Below are positions 47,467-59,512 of a DNA stretch of 64,000 nucleotides, one piece after another. The translations under genes were made by a program, and so were the position numbers. The notes under the pieces are model-generated. The model did no database searches. It was not told where the DNA came from and worked only from the letters and a program-made list of their open reading frames with translations. Numbering within the stretch: position 1 is the first letter of the stretch; every line of letters starts with the position of its first letter. This DNA comes from Stenotrophomonas maltophilia (GTDB taxonomy: Bacteria; Pseudomonadota; Gammaproteobacteria; Xanthomonadales; Xanthomonadaceae): the NCBI GenBank assembly GCA_900113425.1, contig FOZF01000002.1, forward strand, positions 1,009,027 to 1,073,026. The letters run 5' to 3'.

Positions 47467-49325
47467 CCGCATCCGCCACTGCCGCCCCCCTGCGCATCGC
47501 GCTGGTCGGTAACCCGAACAGCGGCAAGACCGCCCTGTTCAACCAGCTGACCGGCAGCCGGCAGAAGGTCGCCAATTACACCGGCGTGACCGTCGAGCGC
47601 AAGGAAGGACGCCTGCGCGCGCCCTCCGGCCGCGAGTTCGCCGTGCTTGACCTGCCGGGTGCGTACAGCCTGCACCCGGCGAGCCTGGACGAGGCGATCA
47701 CCCGCGACCTGTGCCGGGGCTTCTATCCGGGCGAGGCCGCGCCGGACGTGCTGTTGTGCGTGATCGATGCCACCAACCTGCGCCTGCACCTGCGCTTCGC
47801 ACTGGAACTGCGCGAGCTGGGCAAGCCGATGGTGGTGGCGCTGAACATGGTGGATGCGGCCGAGCGCCGTGGCATCCAGCTGGACGTGGCAGCGCTGGAG
47901 CGCGAGCTGGGCGTGCCGGTGGTCGAGACCGTGGCGGTACGCAAGCAGGGCGCGCGTGCGCTGGTCGAGCGCCTGGACCGCATGGTGCCGCACCTGGATG
48001 CGCCGGTGCCGCCGGCCGAGGACGGCATCGACTACCACGCCCGGGTACGTGACATCCTGGCCGTGGCCGTGCGCATGCCGGCACGCACCGCGAAGATCGA
48101 CGACACGCTCGACCGCTGGCTGCTGCACCCGGTGTTCGGACTGGTGACGCTGGTCGTTGTGATGTTCCTGATCTTCCAGGCGGTGTTCGCCTGGGCGACA
48201 CCGCTGATGGATGGCATCGAGGCCGGCTTCGGCTGGCTGGGCGAGGTGGTCGGTGGCGCGCTGCCGGAGGGGCCGCTGACCAGCCTGCTGACCGACGGCA
48301 TCATCGCCGGCCTCGGAGGCGTGGTGGTGTTCCTGCCGCAGATCCTGATCCTGTTCGCGTTCATCCTCGCACTGGAAGAGTCCGGCTACCTCCCACGTGC
48401 AGCGTTCCTGCTCGATCGGCTGATGGCCGCGGCCGGCCTGTCGGGGCGTTCGTTCATCCCGCTGCTGTCCAGCTTCGCCTGCGCGGTGCCGGGCATCATG
48501 GCCACCCGCAGCATCCAGGATCCGCGCGACCGCCTGGCGACGATCCTGGTGGCGCCGCTGATGACCTGTTCGGCCCGCCTGCCGGTGTATGCCCTGCTGA
48601 TCGCCGCCTTCATCCCCGATGGCAAGGTCGGCATCTTCAACCAGCAGGGGCTGGTGCTGTTCGGACTGTACGTGGCCGGCATCCTCAGCGCGCTGGCGAT
48701 GTCGTGGGTCATGAAGAAGTGGCGCCGTGACAAGAGCGAGCATCCGCTGATGCTGGAGCTGCCCTCGTACCGTATTCCGCATCCGCGTGATCTGGCAGTC
48801 GGTCTGTACGAGCGCGGCATGATTTTCCTGCGGCGCGTGGGCGGCATCATCCTGGCGTTGACCGTGCTGCTGTGGTTCCTGCTGTCGTTCCCCGGTGCGC
48901 CCGCCGACGCCACGCTGCCGGCCATCGATTACAGCTACGCCGGCCGCATCGGCCATGCGATGACCGCGGTTTTCGCCCCGCTGGGTTTCAACTGGCAGAT
49001 CTGCATCGCGCTGATTCCGGGCCTGGCCGCGCGTGAAGTGGCGGTTTCCTCGCTGGCGACGGTGTACGCGCTGTCCGCGGCCGACGACGATGCGGCGATC
49101 TCGGCGCTCACGCCGGTGGTGGCCGATGGCTGGTCGCTGGCCACGGGCCTGTCGCTGCTGGTGTGGTTCATCTATGCGCCGATGTGCATCTCCACGCTGG
49201 CCACCATCAAGCGTGAGACCAATTCGTGGAAGAAGATGGGTTTCGCGGCGTTCTACCTGTTCGCAGCGGCCTACGTTGCAGCGCTGATCACCTACCAGGT
49301 GACCGTGGCGCTGGGAGGCGGCTGA
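47463..49325 (+). CDS. feoB: ferrous iron permease FeoB
   Basis: The 620-residue protein has an N-terminal GTPase domain (GNPNSGKTALFNQL as G1, VTVE in switch I, DLPGAYSL as G3, NMVD as G4) and a C-terminal membrane part. The latter has gate-motif regions such as SSFACAVPGIMATR and ISSLATVY-like VSSLATVYAL. It imports Fe(II) across the inner membrane. It is shorter than E. coli FeoB (773 residues), mostly through a shorter linker and soluble tail. It abuts the small downstream gene with a 1-bp TGATG overlap. Confidence 0.94.
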   Translation: MTASATAAPLRIALVGNPNSGKTALFNQLTGSRQKVANYTGVTVERKEGRLRAPSGREFAVLDLPGAYSLHPASLDEAITRDLCRGFYPGEAAPDVLLCVIDATNLRLHLRFALELRELGKPMVVALNMVDAAERRGIQLDVAALERELGVPVVETVAVRKQGARALVERLDRMVPHLDAPVPPAEDGIDYHARVRDILAVAVRMPARTAKIDDTLDRWLLHPVFGLVTLVVVMFLIFQAVFAWATPLMDGIEAGFGWLGEVVGGALPEGPLTSLLTDGIIAGLGGVVVFLPQILILFAFILALEESGYLPRAAFLLDRLMAAAGLSGRSFIPLLSSFACAVPGIMATRSIQDPRDRLATILVAPLMTCSARLPVYALLIAAFIPDGKVGIFNQQGLVLFGLYVAGILSALAMSWVMKKWRRDKSEHPLMLELPSYRIPHPRDLAVGLYERGMIFLRRVGGIILALTVLLWFLLSFPGAPADATLPAIDYSYAGRIGHAMTAVFAPLGFNWQICIALIPGLAAREVAVSSLATVYALSAADDDAAISALTPVVADGWSLATGLSLLVWFIYAPMCISTLATIKRETNSWKKMGFAAFYLFAAAYVAALITYQVTVALGGG

Positions 49326-49579
49326 TGGACGCAGGGCTGCTGCTCCAGTACCTGATCGTTGCGCTGGCCGTGCTGGTCAGCGCGTGGGTCGTACTGAAAA
49401 AGCAGTTCCCCGGCAGCATACGCAGGATGCGCGGTGCCTTGGCACTGGCGCTGCTCAGGCCCGGCCGCGCCGGCTGGTTGCAGGCGCTGGGCCGCAGGAT
49501 CGCGCCGCCCGCCAGTGGCGGCGGTGGTGCCTGTGGTGGCTGCGACAGCTGCGGGCCGACGCCGCCGAAGCAGCACTGA
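49325..49579 (+). CDS. small cysteine-rich membrane protein of the feo operon
   Basis: The 84-residue protein has one N-terminal membrane segment (LLQYLIVALAVLVSAWVVL), a basic Arg/Ala/Leu middle and a Gly-rich tail GGGGACGGCDSCG with three cysteines. Its ATG overlaps the feoB stop, so it is translated with it. It occupies the place of FeoC but lacks a winged helix. It matches the type of FeoB-associated Cys-rich proteins, which may bind iron or a cluster; the role is inferred. Confidence 0.85.
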   Translation: MDAGLLLQYLIVALAVLVSAWVVLKKQFPGSIRRMRGALALALLRPGRAGWLQALGRRIAPPASGGGGACGGCDSCGPTPPKQH

Positions 49580-49618
49580 CGAGGCCGGGAGAGGGGGGCT
49601 GCTGCGTGCGCCGAAGCC

Positions 49619-50401
49619 TCAATCCCGCACCAGTCCACCGTCCACCACCAGATTCTGGCCGGTGACCGCGCGCGCCCAGGGGCTGGCGAAGAACAGCGCG
49701 GCGTCGGCGAACTCGGCCGGCGTGGTCACGCTGCGCAGTGGCGTGTTGGCGGCGATGTAATCGAACACGGCCTGCGGTGTCGCCGCGCTGGCATCGGTGC
49801 TGCGCAGCAGGCCGCCGGACAGCATGTTGACGGTGATCCCCTGCGGCCCCAGGTCGCCGGCCAGGGTGCGGGTCAGCGAAAGCAGGGCGGCTTTGGCGGC
49901 CGTGTAGTCGTGATAGGGCACCACCGGGTTCTGGAACAGATTGGTGCCGATGTTGATGATCCGGCCGAAACCGCGCGCCTGCATGCCGGGCAGGGCGGCC
50001 TGCACGGTGTTGAGCGCGCCGCGCACGCTGCCTTCGAACTGCGCCTGGAACGCCGGCCAGCCAATGTCGGCGGCGCCGTCGCGCGCATCACCATTGAAGG
50101 AGAAGTCGGCCAATGCGTTGTTGACCACGGTGGTCACGCCCTGGCCGAAATGCGCCAGCGCCTCCTGCAGGAGTGCCTCGATCTGGCGCCGGTCGGTGAC
50201 GTCGGCGCGGAGCGCGAGTGCCTGCCCGCCCAGCTCCACCGCCAGCGCACGTGCGGCCGCCTCGCTGCGGTGGTAGTTGATGATGACCCGGGCACCCTGC
50301 GCGGCGAATGCGCGGGCGATATGCTGACCAAGGCCGCGGCCAGCGCCGGTGACCAGTACCAGCTGTTCGCTGATCTGCATGGGAAATGCGGTCCATTGCA
50401 T
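49619..50401 (-). CDS. SDR-family oxidoreductase
   Basis: The 260-residue Rossmann protein has VTGAGRGLGQHIARAFA, VNNALADFSF, INIGTNLFQNP and YTAAKAALLSL with the catalytic Tyr and Lys. It resembles 3-oxoacyl-ACP reductase-like dehydrogenases, but the usual catalytic Ser position reads Thr/Gly (NIGTNL). The substrate is unknown. ATG at 50401 is chosen because AGGA stands 7 bp upstream; a second ATG at 50380 would also give a normal start. It is divergent from dapB, 68 bp apart. Confidence 0.82.
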   Translation of the reverse strand: MQWTAFPMQISEQLVLVTGAGRGLGQHIARAFAAQGARVIINYHRSEAAARALAVELGGQALALRADVTDRRQIEALLQEALAHFGQGVTTVVNNALADFSFNGDARDGAADIGWPAFQAQFEGSVRGALNTVQAALPGMQARGFGRIINIGTNLFQNPVVPYHDYTAAKAALLSLTRTLAGDLGPQGITVNMLSGGLLRSTDASAATPQAVFDYIAANTPLRSVTTPAEFADAALFFASPWARAVTGQNLVVDGGLVRD

Positions 50402-50469
50402 GAAGAGTCCTGCAGCGTAGCAGCGATGATGCTTGCCGGACCGGGCATGCTGCCGCTAGCCTGCGGGGC

Positions 50470-51201
50470 ATGAACCAGACTCCCCTGCGATTGCTCATTC
50501 ACGGCGCTTCCGGGCGCATGGGCCAGGCCCTGCTGCGGCTGGCTGCCGATCATCCCGAGACCCTGCAGATCGTGGCGGCGGTGACCGGCCGCGCGCCGGC
50601 CCAGCGGGTGGTCGACGGAGTGCCGTTCTTTGCCGCCAGCGAGCTGGCAGGGGCGCCGGCATTCGATGTGGCCATCGACTTCAGCCTGCCGGAAGGCTTC
50701 GATGCGATGCTGGCCCTGTGCGTCGAACGCGGCGCAGGCCTGGTGTCGGGTACCACCGGCATCTCCAGTACCCAGCGCCAGGCGCTGGACGCCGCCGCGG
50801 CGCGCATTCCGCTGGTGTGGGCTTCGAACTTCAGCCTCGGTGTCGCGGTGCTGGACGAGCTGGTCGAGCGCGCTGCGCAGGCCCTGTCGGGCTGGGACTG
50901 CGACATCGTGGAATCGCACCATACGCAGAAGAAGGATGCGCCCTCGGGAACCGCACTGACCCTGGGCGCAGCCGCGCAGCGGGGTGGGGCGGATCCGCAG
51001 TACGCCAGCCTGCGTGCGGGCGATATCGTGGGTGAGCATCTGGTGCAGTTCACCGGCCTGGGCGAGCGCATCGAACTGGTCCACCGGGCGACCAACCGCG
51101 ACATCTTCGCCCGCGGTGCGCTGTTCACCGCTCGCCAGCTGCAGGGGCGGACGCCCGGGAGCTACCGGGTGCGCGACCTGCTGGACACCCCGGCGGGCTG
51201 A
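50470..51201 (+). CDS. dapB: 4-hydroxy-tetrahydrodipicolinate reductase
   Basis: The 243-residue enzyme of lysine and diaminopimelate synthesis has the nucleotide-binding IHGASGRMGQALLRL, SGTTGISS and the active-site block VESHHTQKKDAPSGTA with the His and Lys. FTGLGERIELVHRATNRDIFARGAL follows. It is somewhat shorter than E. coli DapB (273). carA follows 340 bp downstream, the usual order in Xanthomonadaceae. Confidence 0.95.
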   Translation: MNQTPLRLLIHGASGRMGQALLRLAADHPETLQIVAAVTGRAPAQRVVDGVPFFAASELAGAPAFDVAIDFSLPEGFDAMLALCVERGAGLVSGTTGISSTQRQALDAAAARIPLVWASNFSLGVAVLDELVERAAQALSGWDCDIVESHHTQKKDAPSGTALTLGAAAQRGGADPQYASLRAGDIVGEHLVQFTGLGERIELVHRATNRDIFARGALFTARQLQGRTPGSYRVRDLLDTPAG

Positions 51202-51206
51202 TTCAC

Positions 51207-51312
51207 GGGGTCGGATCCCCGGGGTCGGATCCCTTTCCCCCGGAAAGGGCTCTTACCCCTCCCCGCGATTGGGGTCAGAGCCCTTTTCCCGCAGGAAAAG
51301 GGGTCAGACCCC
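51207..51312. repeat. cluster of four GGGGTCrGAnCCC 13-mers with two hairpins
   Basis: GGGGTCGGATCCC occurs at 51207 and 51221, GGGGTCAGAGCCC at 51271 and GGGGTCAGACCCC at 51300. Between them CCCTTTCC-CCC-GGAAAGGG (51231-51249) and CCCTTTTCC-CGCA-GGAAAAGGG (51281-51302) form hairpins. It lies right after the dapB stop and could end that transcript. It looks like a degenerate intergenic repeat of the genus. Confidence 0.75.
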
Positions 51313-51336
51313 GGCCATCGCGCTTTGCACACGCGG

Positions 51337-51356
51337 GCGTATTGAAATGAATACGC
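51337..51356 (+). other. hairpin in the dapB-carA gap
   Basis: GCGTATT pairs with AATACGC across a six-base loop. It is AT-richer than the surroundings and lies about 54 bp before the carA -10 candidate. It could be an operator for pyrimidine or arginine control, but no known site is matched. Confidence 0.35.
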
Positions 51357-51409
51357 AATCGCCTGTTCATGAAGTGACTCAACCGCTGGCGCGAGCGCCC
51401 TGGCAGCGC

Positions 51410-51415
51410 TACAAT
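51410..51415 (+). promoter_or_regulatory. possible -10 of the carA promoter
   Basis: TACAAT lies 126 bp before the carA start. No convincing -35 is seen 17 bp upstream. Confidence 0.35.
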
Positions 51416-51541
51416 TCGCACTCGCCGAATCACCAAAGCCGGACCGGTCCTGAACCGTACGTCCGCGCTTTTTTGCAACCGGATTTCCGTGAAGCACAGG
51501 CGTGACTTCGGCACCCCCTCGGTAGCCAAAGTGAGATTTCC

Positions 51542-52669
51542 GTGACCCAAGCCGCAATCCTCGTCCTCGAAGACGGCACCGTATTCGAGGGCGAATCCGT
51601 AGGCGCGCCCGGCCTGTCCGTCGGTGAAGTGGTGTTCAACACCGCCATGACCGGTTACCAGGAAGTGCTGACCGATCCGTCCTACGCCCGGCAGATGGTC
51701 ACGCTGACCTATCCGCATATTGGCAACACCGGCATGACCGACCAGGACGACGAAGCCTCCAAGGTGTGGTCGGCCGGCCTGATCGTCCGCGATGTGCCGC
51801 GCCGCCCCAGCAACTGGCGCAGCCAGGTGTCGCTGCAGGACTGGCTGATCCAGCGTGGCGTGGTGGCCATCGCTGGCATCGATACCCGCAAGCTCACCCG
51901 TATCCTGCGCGAGAACGGCGCCCAGAACGGTGCGCTGATGGCAGGTGACATCGATGTTGAGAAGGCGCTGGAAGCTGCCCGCAAGTTCCCGGGCCTGAAG
52001 GGCATGGATCTGGCCAAGGTCGTCACTACCGAGAAGACCTATGTCTGGACCGAGGGCCAGCTGGACCTGGATGCCAACGCCTTCGTCAGCGTGCCGGCGC
52101 GCTTCAAGGTCGTGGCCTACGACTTCGGCGTGAAGACCAACATCCTGCGCATGCTGGCCGAGCGCGGCTGCGAAGTGACCGTGGTGCCGGCGCAGACCCC
52201 GGCGGCTGAAGTGCTGGCGCTGAAGCCCGACGGTGTCTTCCTGTCCAATGGCCCGGGTGACCCGGAGCCGTGCGATTACGCGATCGCCGCGATCAAGACC
52301 TTCATCGACGTGAAGATTCCGACCTTCGGCATCTGCCTGGGCCACCAGCTGCTGGGCCTGGCCTCGGGCGCGCAGACCGTCAAGATGGGCCATGGCCACC
52401 ATGGTGCGAACCATCCGGTGCAGGACCTGGACAGTGGCCGGGTGATGATCACCTCGCAGAACCATGGTTTCGCGGTCGATGAAGCCACCCTGCCGGCGAC
52501 GCTGCGCGTGACCCACCGGTCGCTGTTCGATGGCACCAACCAGGGCATCGCACGCACCGACGTGCCGGCGTTCTCTTTCCAGGGCCATCCGGAAGCATCG
52601 CCGGGCCCGCACGACGTCGGTCCGCTGTTCGACCGTTTCGTGACCCTGATGGAACAGGCCAAGGCGTGA
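51542..52669 (+). CDS. carA: carbamoyl-phosphate synthase small subunit
   Basis: The 375-residue glutaminase subunit has the N-terminal [10 protein letters not shown] and [13 protein letters not shown] blocks and a class-I glutamine amidotransferase domain with [24 protein letters not shown] (nucleophile Cys) and [11 protein letters not shown] (His and Glu). It supplies ammonia to CarB for carbamoyl phosphate, used in pyrimidine and arginine synthesis. The start is GTG at 51542. carB follows after 150 bp. Confidence 0.96.
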   Translation: MTQAAILVLEDGTVFEGESVGAPGLSVGEVVFNTAMTGYQEVLTDPSYARQMVTLTYPHIGNTGMTDQDDEASKVWSAGLIVRDVPRRPSNWRSQVSLQDWLIQRGVVAIAGIDTRKLTRILRENGAQNGALMAGDIDVEKALEAARKFPGLKGMDLAKVVTTEKTYVWTEGQLDLDANAFVSVPARFKVVAYDFGVKTNILRMLAERGCEVTVVPAQTPAAEVLALKPDGVFLSNGPGDPEPCDYAIAAIKTFIDVKIPTFGICLGHQLLGLASGAQTVKMGHGHHGANHPVQDLDSGRVMITSQNHGFAVDEATLPATLRVTHRSLFDGTNQGIARTDVPAFSFQGHPEASPGPHDVGPLFDRFVTLMEQAKA

Positions 52670-52819
52670 TCCGCAGGCCGCCGGCGACCGGTGGCACCGC
52701 GATGGACCGTAAGCCCCCGCATTGCTGCTGCCTCCCGGCGCGGCGCTGCGGATCGAGACTCCTGATCGACAGCGTGCGATCACTCCCCCTTGTCACGCTG
52801 TACTGACTTAGAGAAGAAA

Positions 52820-56058
<3,239 letters not shown>

Positions 56059-56062
<4 letters not shown>

Positions 56063-56535
56063 GAGCCCCCATCACGATGAAGGGCGCGCAGAAGCTGCGC
56101 GACGAGCTGGATCACCTGAAGTCGGTCAAGCGGCCGAAGGTGATCGCCGCGATCGCCGAAGCGCGTGAGCACGGCGACCTGAAGGAGAATGCCGAGTACC
56201 ACGCCGCGCGCGAGGAACAGGGCTTCATCGAAGGCCGCATCAAGCAGCTGGAAGGCGAGCTGTCGCACGCCGAGATCATCGACGTGAGCAAGCTCAATGC
56301 CGGCTCCAAGGTGGTGTTCGGCGCCAGCGTGACCCTGGCCGACGTGGAAACCGACGAGGAGAAGAAGTACCAGATCGTGGGTGACCTCGAAGCGGATATC
56401 AAGCTGGGGTTGATCGCGATTTCCTCGCCGGTGGCGCGCGCGATGATCGGCAAGCTGGAAGGCGATTCGATCGTGATCGACGCCCCGGCTGGCCAGCGCG
56501 AGTACGAGATCGTCAGCGTCAGCTACGTGGACTGA
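56059..56535 (+). CDS. greA: transcription elongation factor GreA
   Basis: The 158-residue protein has the N-terminal coiled coil with its acidic tip ([27 protein letters not shown]) and the C-terminal FKBP-like domain ([26 protein letters not shown]). It rescues backtracked RNA polymerase by stimulating transcript cleavage. The ATG overlaps the carB stop (ATGA), so translation is coupled. A carAB-greA order is typical of gammaproteobacteria. Confidence 0.95.
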
Positions 56536-56539
56536 GCAC

Positions 56540-57457
56540 GTGGCGACGGCGACCCTGCTGTTGCCCGCACGCAGCCGCTTTGCCGCGGCTGCGCTGCCGG
56601 ACGATGTGGCACGTGCGCTCGGCCGTGCCACTACGGTGCAGGTCGAGCCGGGTGAACGGGCGCAGCTGACGCGCCATTTCACGGTCGCCGCGCCGCACTG
56701 GCCGGTGGCCGCGCTGACCCGCCAGCGTGACGTGGGCGATGCGGCCGGTGCCAGCTGGCTGCGCGCCGATCCGGCCTGCATGGTGCCGGACATGCATGGC
56801 GCGCGGATGATGGCCTACGGCGAAACCCTGCGGCCGACCCTGGCAGACAGCCTCGCCCTGCTGCCGGTGCTGCAGCCGTTGTTCGCCGAGGCCGGCTTCG
56901 TGCTCGACGCGCCCGATCCGTCGCGCTGGTATCTGCGGCTGCCGATCGATACCGCACTGCCGGCGTTCGACGGTCCCGACGAGGTGCTCGGTGATGACCT
57001 GTTCTCGCACCTGCCGGAAGGCGAGGGCGGCCGCCGCTGGCGGGCGCTGATGACCGAGGCGCAGGTGCTGCTGCACAACCACTCCTGGAACCAGCAGCGC
57101 GCCGCGCAGGGCCAGCAGCCGATCAATTCGCTGTGGTTCTGGGGCGGTGGCGTGATGCCGGTGTCGGTCAGCACGGTGCATGCGCAGGTGCGCAGCCGCG
57201 ATGCGCTGCTGCAGAGCCTGGCGCAGGCCGCTGGCGTGGCGGTGGATGGTGAGCAGGCTGTCGATGCGCTGGTTGACCTGCGCCAGCTGCGTTCGCTGCA
57301 GCAGTTGGGCAATGAGGCGATCCGCCCGCTGCTGGCCGCGTTGAAGCGTGGCGAACTGCGGCGGCTGGTGCTCGATTTCGAGGATGGACTGCAGTTCCAG
57401 CTGGATCGTGGCCAGCGGTGGCAGTTCTGGAAGAAGCCGCGGCAACTTCACGACTGA
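56540..57457 (+). CDS. uncharacterised conserved protein between greA and recJ (COG4255-like)
   Basis: The 305-residue protein begins with GTG 4 bp after greA. It has no signal peptide or membrane segment. Recognisable stretches are ADPACMVPDMHGARMMAYG, WYLRLPIDTALP, LLHNHSWNQQRAAQGQQPINSLWFWGGG and a C-terminal FEDGLQFQLDRGQRWQFWKKPR. The fold recalls proteins labelled phosphoglycerate mutase or COG4255 in xanthomonads. The NSLWFWGGG motif is typical of apgM-related regulators rather than catalytic mutases, and no phosphatase residues are evident. Function is unknown; its fixed place between greA and recJ suggests a core cellular role. Confidence 0.72.
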   Translation: MATATLLLPARSRFAAAALPDDVARALGRATTVQVEPGERAQLTRHFTVAAPHWPVAALTRQRDVGDAAGASWLRADPACMVPDMHGARMMAYGETLRPTLADSLALLPVLQPLFAEAGFVLDAPDPSRWYLRLPIDTALPAFDGPDEVLGDDLFSHLPEGEGGRRWRALMTEAQVLLHNHSWNQQRAAQGQQPINSLWFWGGGVMPVSVSTVHAQVRSRDALLQSLAQAAGVAVDGEQAVDALVDLRQLRSLQQLGNEAIRPLLAALKRGELRRLVLDFEDGLQFQLDRGQRWQFWKKPRQLHD

Positions 57458-57547
57458 AGACGGCGCAGGGCCGATGCCCGTCGGCCGCGCTGCCAGCCCC
57501 TGGCTTTTCAACGCGCGGTATCATCCCCGGGTCTTCCGCAAACGGCG

Positions 57548-59311
57548 ATGCCGATGTCCCTTGCCGCCGATCCAGCGCTGCCGTCTTCCGATACGCCGAC
57601 AATCCGACGCCGTGAGGCCGCGGCGCCGGCTGCGTGGCCGGAGGGAACGCTGCCACTGCTTGCACGTCTCTATGCCAGCCGTGGCGCGGGGACGCCGGAA
57701 CTGGCGCTGCCGAAGCTGGGCAATCTGCACGCCCCCGAACTGCTGACCGGCATCGATGCCGCGGTCGACCTGCTGGTCGAGGCCATCGCCAATGACAAGC
57801 GTATCCTGGTGGTCGGCGATTTCGACTGCGATGGCGCTACCGCCTGTGCGGTCGGCGTGCGCGGCCTGCGCATGCTCGGCGCACAGCATGTCTTCCATGC
57901 GGTGCCCAATCGCATGGTGCACGGCTATGGCCTGTCGCCCTCGCTGGTGGAGGAGCTGGCCGCGCTGAAGCCGGATCTGCTGGTCACCGTCGACCACGGC
58001 ATTGCATGCCATGCCGGCGTCGCGGCCGCCAAGGCGCGTGGCTGGCAGGTGCTGGTCACCGACCATCATCTGCCGGGCCCGCAGCTGCCTGCGGCCGATG
58101 TGATCGTCGATCCGAACCTGGATGGCGACGCATTTCCCAGCAAGTCGCTGGCCGGTGTCGGCGTGATCTTCTACGTGCTGATGGCGCTGCGCCGCCGGAT
58201 GCGCGAGGCCGGCGTGTTCGCCGATGGCAAAGGCCCGGACCTGACCACGCTGCTGGACCTGGTGGCGGTGGGCACCGTGGCCGACCTGGTGGCGCTGGAT
58301 CCGAACAACCGTGCACTGGTCAGTGCCGGCCTGCGCCGATTGCGTGCGGGGCAGGGCTGTATCGGCCTGAAGGCGCTGATCGAAGCCAGTGGACGCGACG
58401 CGGCGCGGCTGACCGCGACCGATATCGGATTCGCGCTTGGGCCACGCCTGAATGCCGCCGGGCGACTTGAAGACATGGCGCTGGGCATCGCGCTGCTGCT
58501 GACCGAAGATCCGCGACAGGCGCGCGACATCGCGCAGACACTGGAGCAGATCAACACCGAGCGCCGCGCAGTGCAGCAGTCGATGACCGACGACGCGGAG
58601 CAGGCGCTGGCACGGGTCGTGCTGGATACTTCCGGCCAGCGTCCGGTCGCCGCCTGCCTGTTCGATGCGGACTGGCATCCGGGCGTAGTCGGGCTGGTGG
58701 CCTCGAAGATGAAGGACCGCCTGCACCGGCCGGTGGTCGCCTTTGCGCCGGCCGAGCCTGGCGCCGACATGTTGCGTGGCTCGGCGCGCTCGATCGCCGG
58801 CCTGCACATCCGCGACGCGATGGCGCTGGTGGATGCGCGCCACCCCGGTCTGGTCGAGCGTTTCGGTGGTCACGCAATGGCAGCAGGTCTGAGCCTGCGG
58901 TTGGATCATCTGGCTGCCTTCGAGGCTGCTCTTGTCGCCGCGGTGCAGGAACTGCTCGATCCGGCTGCCTTGCAGCAGCAGATACTGAGCGACGGTGAGC
59001 TTGCAGCGGAAGAACTCGACCATCGCCATGCAGAGGCCCTGCGCCTGGCCGGGCCGTGGGGACAGGGCTTTCCGGAGCCGCTGTTCGACGGGTGTTTCGA
59101 GGTCGCCAACTGGCGCGTGCTGAAGGAGCGGCACCTCAAGCTGGAACTGCGCCTCCCCGGCGTGCCGGGTACCTTCAATGCGATCCATTTCGGTGGCTGG
59201 CGTGGCAACGCACCGGGGCGTCACGTGCGTCTGGCGTATCGGCTGGCCTGCGATGACTATCGCGGTGGCAATGCCATCCAGCTCATCGTCGAGCACTGCC
59301 TGCCCGCATGA
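57548..59311 (+). CDS. recJ: single-stranded-DNA-specific exonuclease RecJ
   Basis: The 587-residue DHH-family nuclease has VVGDFDCDGATACAVG, LVTVDHGIACHAG, VTDHHLPGP and GLRLNAAGRLED-like GPRLNAAGRLEDM, covering motifs I-IV, and a C-terminal DHHA1/OB part with ARSIAGLHIRDAMALV and RFGGHAMAAGLSL. It degrades single-stranded DNA 5' to 3' in recombination and mismatch repair. The length matches E. coli RecJ (577). ATG at 57548; an in-frame ATG two codons later is also possible. Confidence 0.95.
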   Translation: MPMSLAADPALPSSDTPTIRRREAAAPAAWPEGTLPLLARLYASRGAGTPELALPKLGNLHAPELLTGIDAAVDLLVEAIANDKRILVVGDFDCDGATACAVGVRGLRMLGAQHVFHAVPNRMVHGYGLSPSLVEELAALKPDLLVTVDHGIACHAGVAAAKARGWQVLVTDHHLPGPQLPAADVIVDPNLDGDAFPSKSLAGVGVIFYVLMALRRRMREAGVFADGKGPDLTTLLDLVAVGTVADLVALDPNNRALVSAGLRRLRAGQGCIGLKALIEASGRDAARLTATDIGFALGPRLNAAGRLEDMALGIALLLTEDPRQARDIAQTLEQINTERRAVQQSMTDDAEQALARVVLDTSGQRPVAACLFDADWHPGVVGLVASKMKDRLHRPVVAFAPAEPGADMLRGSARSIAGLHIRDAMALVDARHPGLVERFGGHAMAAGLSLRLDHLAAFEAALVAAVQELLDPAALQQQILSDGELAAEELDHRHAEALRLAGPWGQGFPEPLFDGCFEVANWRVLKERHLKLELRLPGVPGTFNAIHFGGWRGNAPGRHVRLAYRLACDDYRGGNAIQLIVEHCLPA

Positions 59312-59377
59312 TGCAGGACGCCCGGCACTCCTGCCGGGGCGAGCATTGGCGACAAGGTCGCGGGGAAGGAAATGTGA

Positions 59378-59403
59378 GGAAATTCGCAATTCCTTGAATT
59401 TCC
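59378..59403. other. AT-rich inverted repeat before vgrG
   Basis: GGAAATTC and GAATTTCC form a perfect 8-bp dyad around a ten-base loop, and GGAAATTCGCAATTCC makes an overlapping palindrome. The stretch 59370-59450 is clearly richer in A and T than the genes on either side. It may be a regulatory site for the secretion genes or a recJ transcript end. Confidence 0.4.
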
Positions 59404-59512
59404 TTAATGAATTCATCTCTTTATCCAGAGGCAAAAGCGTCAAAAAGCTGGCGCATGTCACCCGCAGGTGGCAAAGTCGGGCCACGACCAACATGGGACG
59501 ACGGAACGCCCG

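Noticed and set aside
51202..51541. Mobile insertion between dapB and carA
   Set aside because: There is no transposase or target-site duplication. The repeats are short and the dapB-carA order is the normal one for the family.
59441..59458. Possible sigma-54 promoter (TGGCGCATGTCACCCGCA) before vgrG
   Set aside because: The GG and GC elements are 12 bases apart, not the required 10, and the TTGC half is missing.
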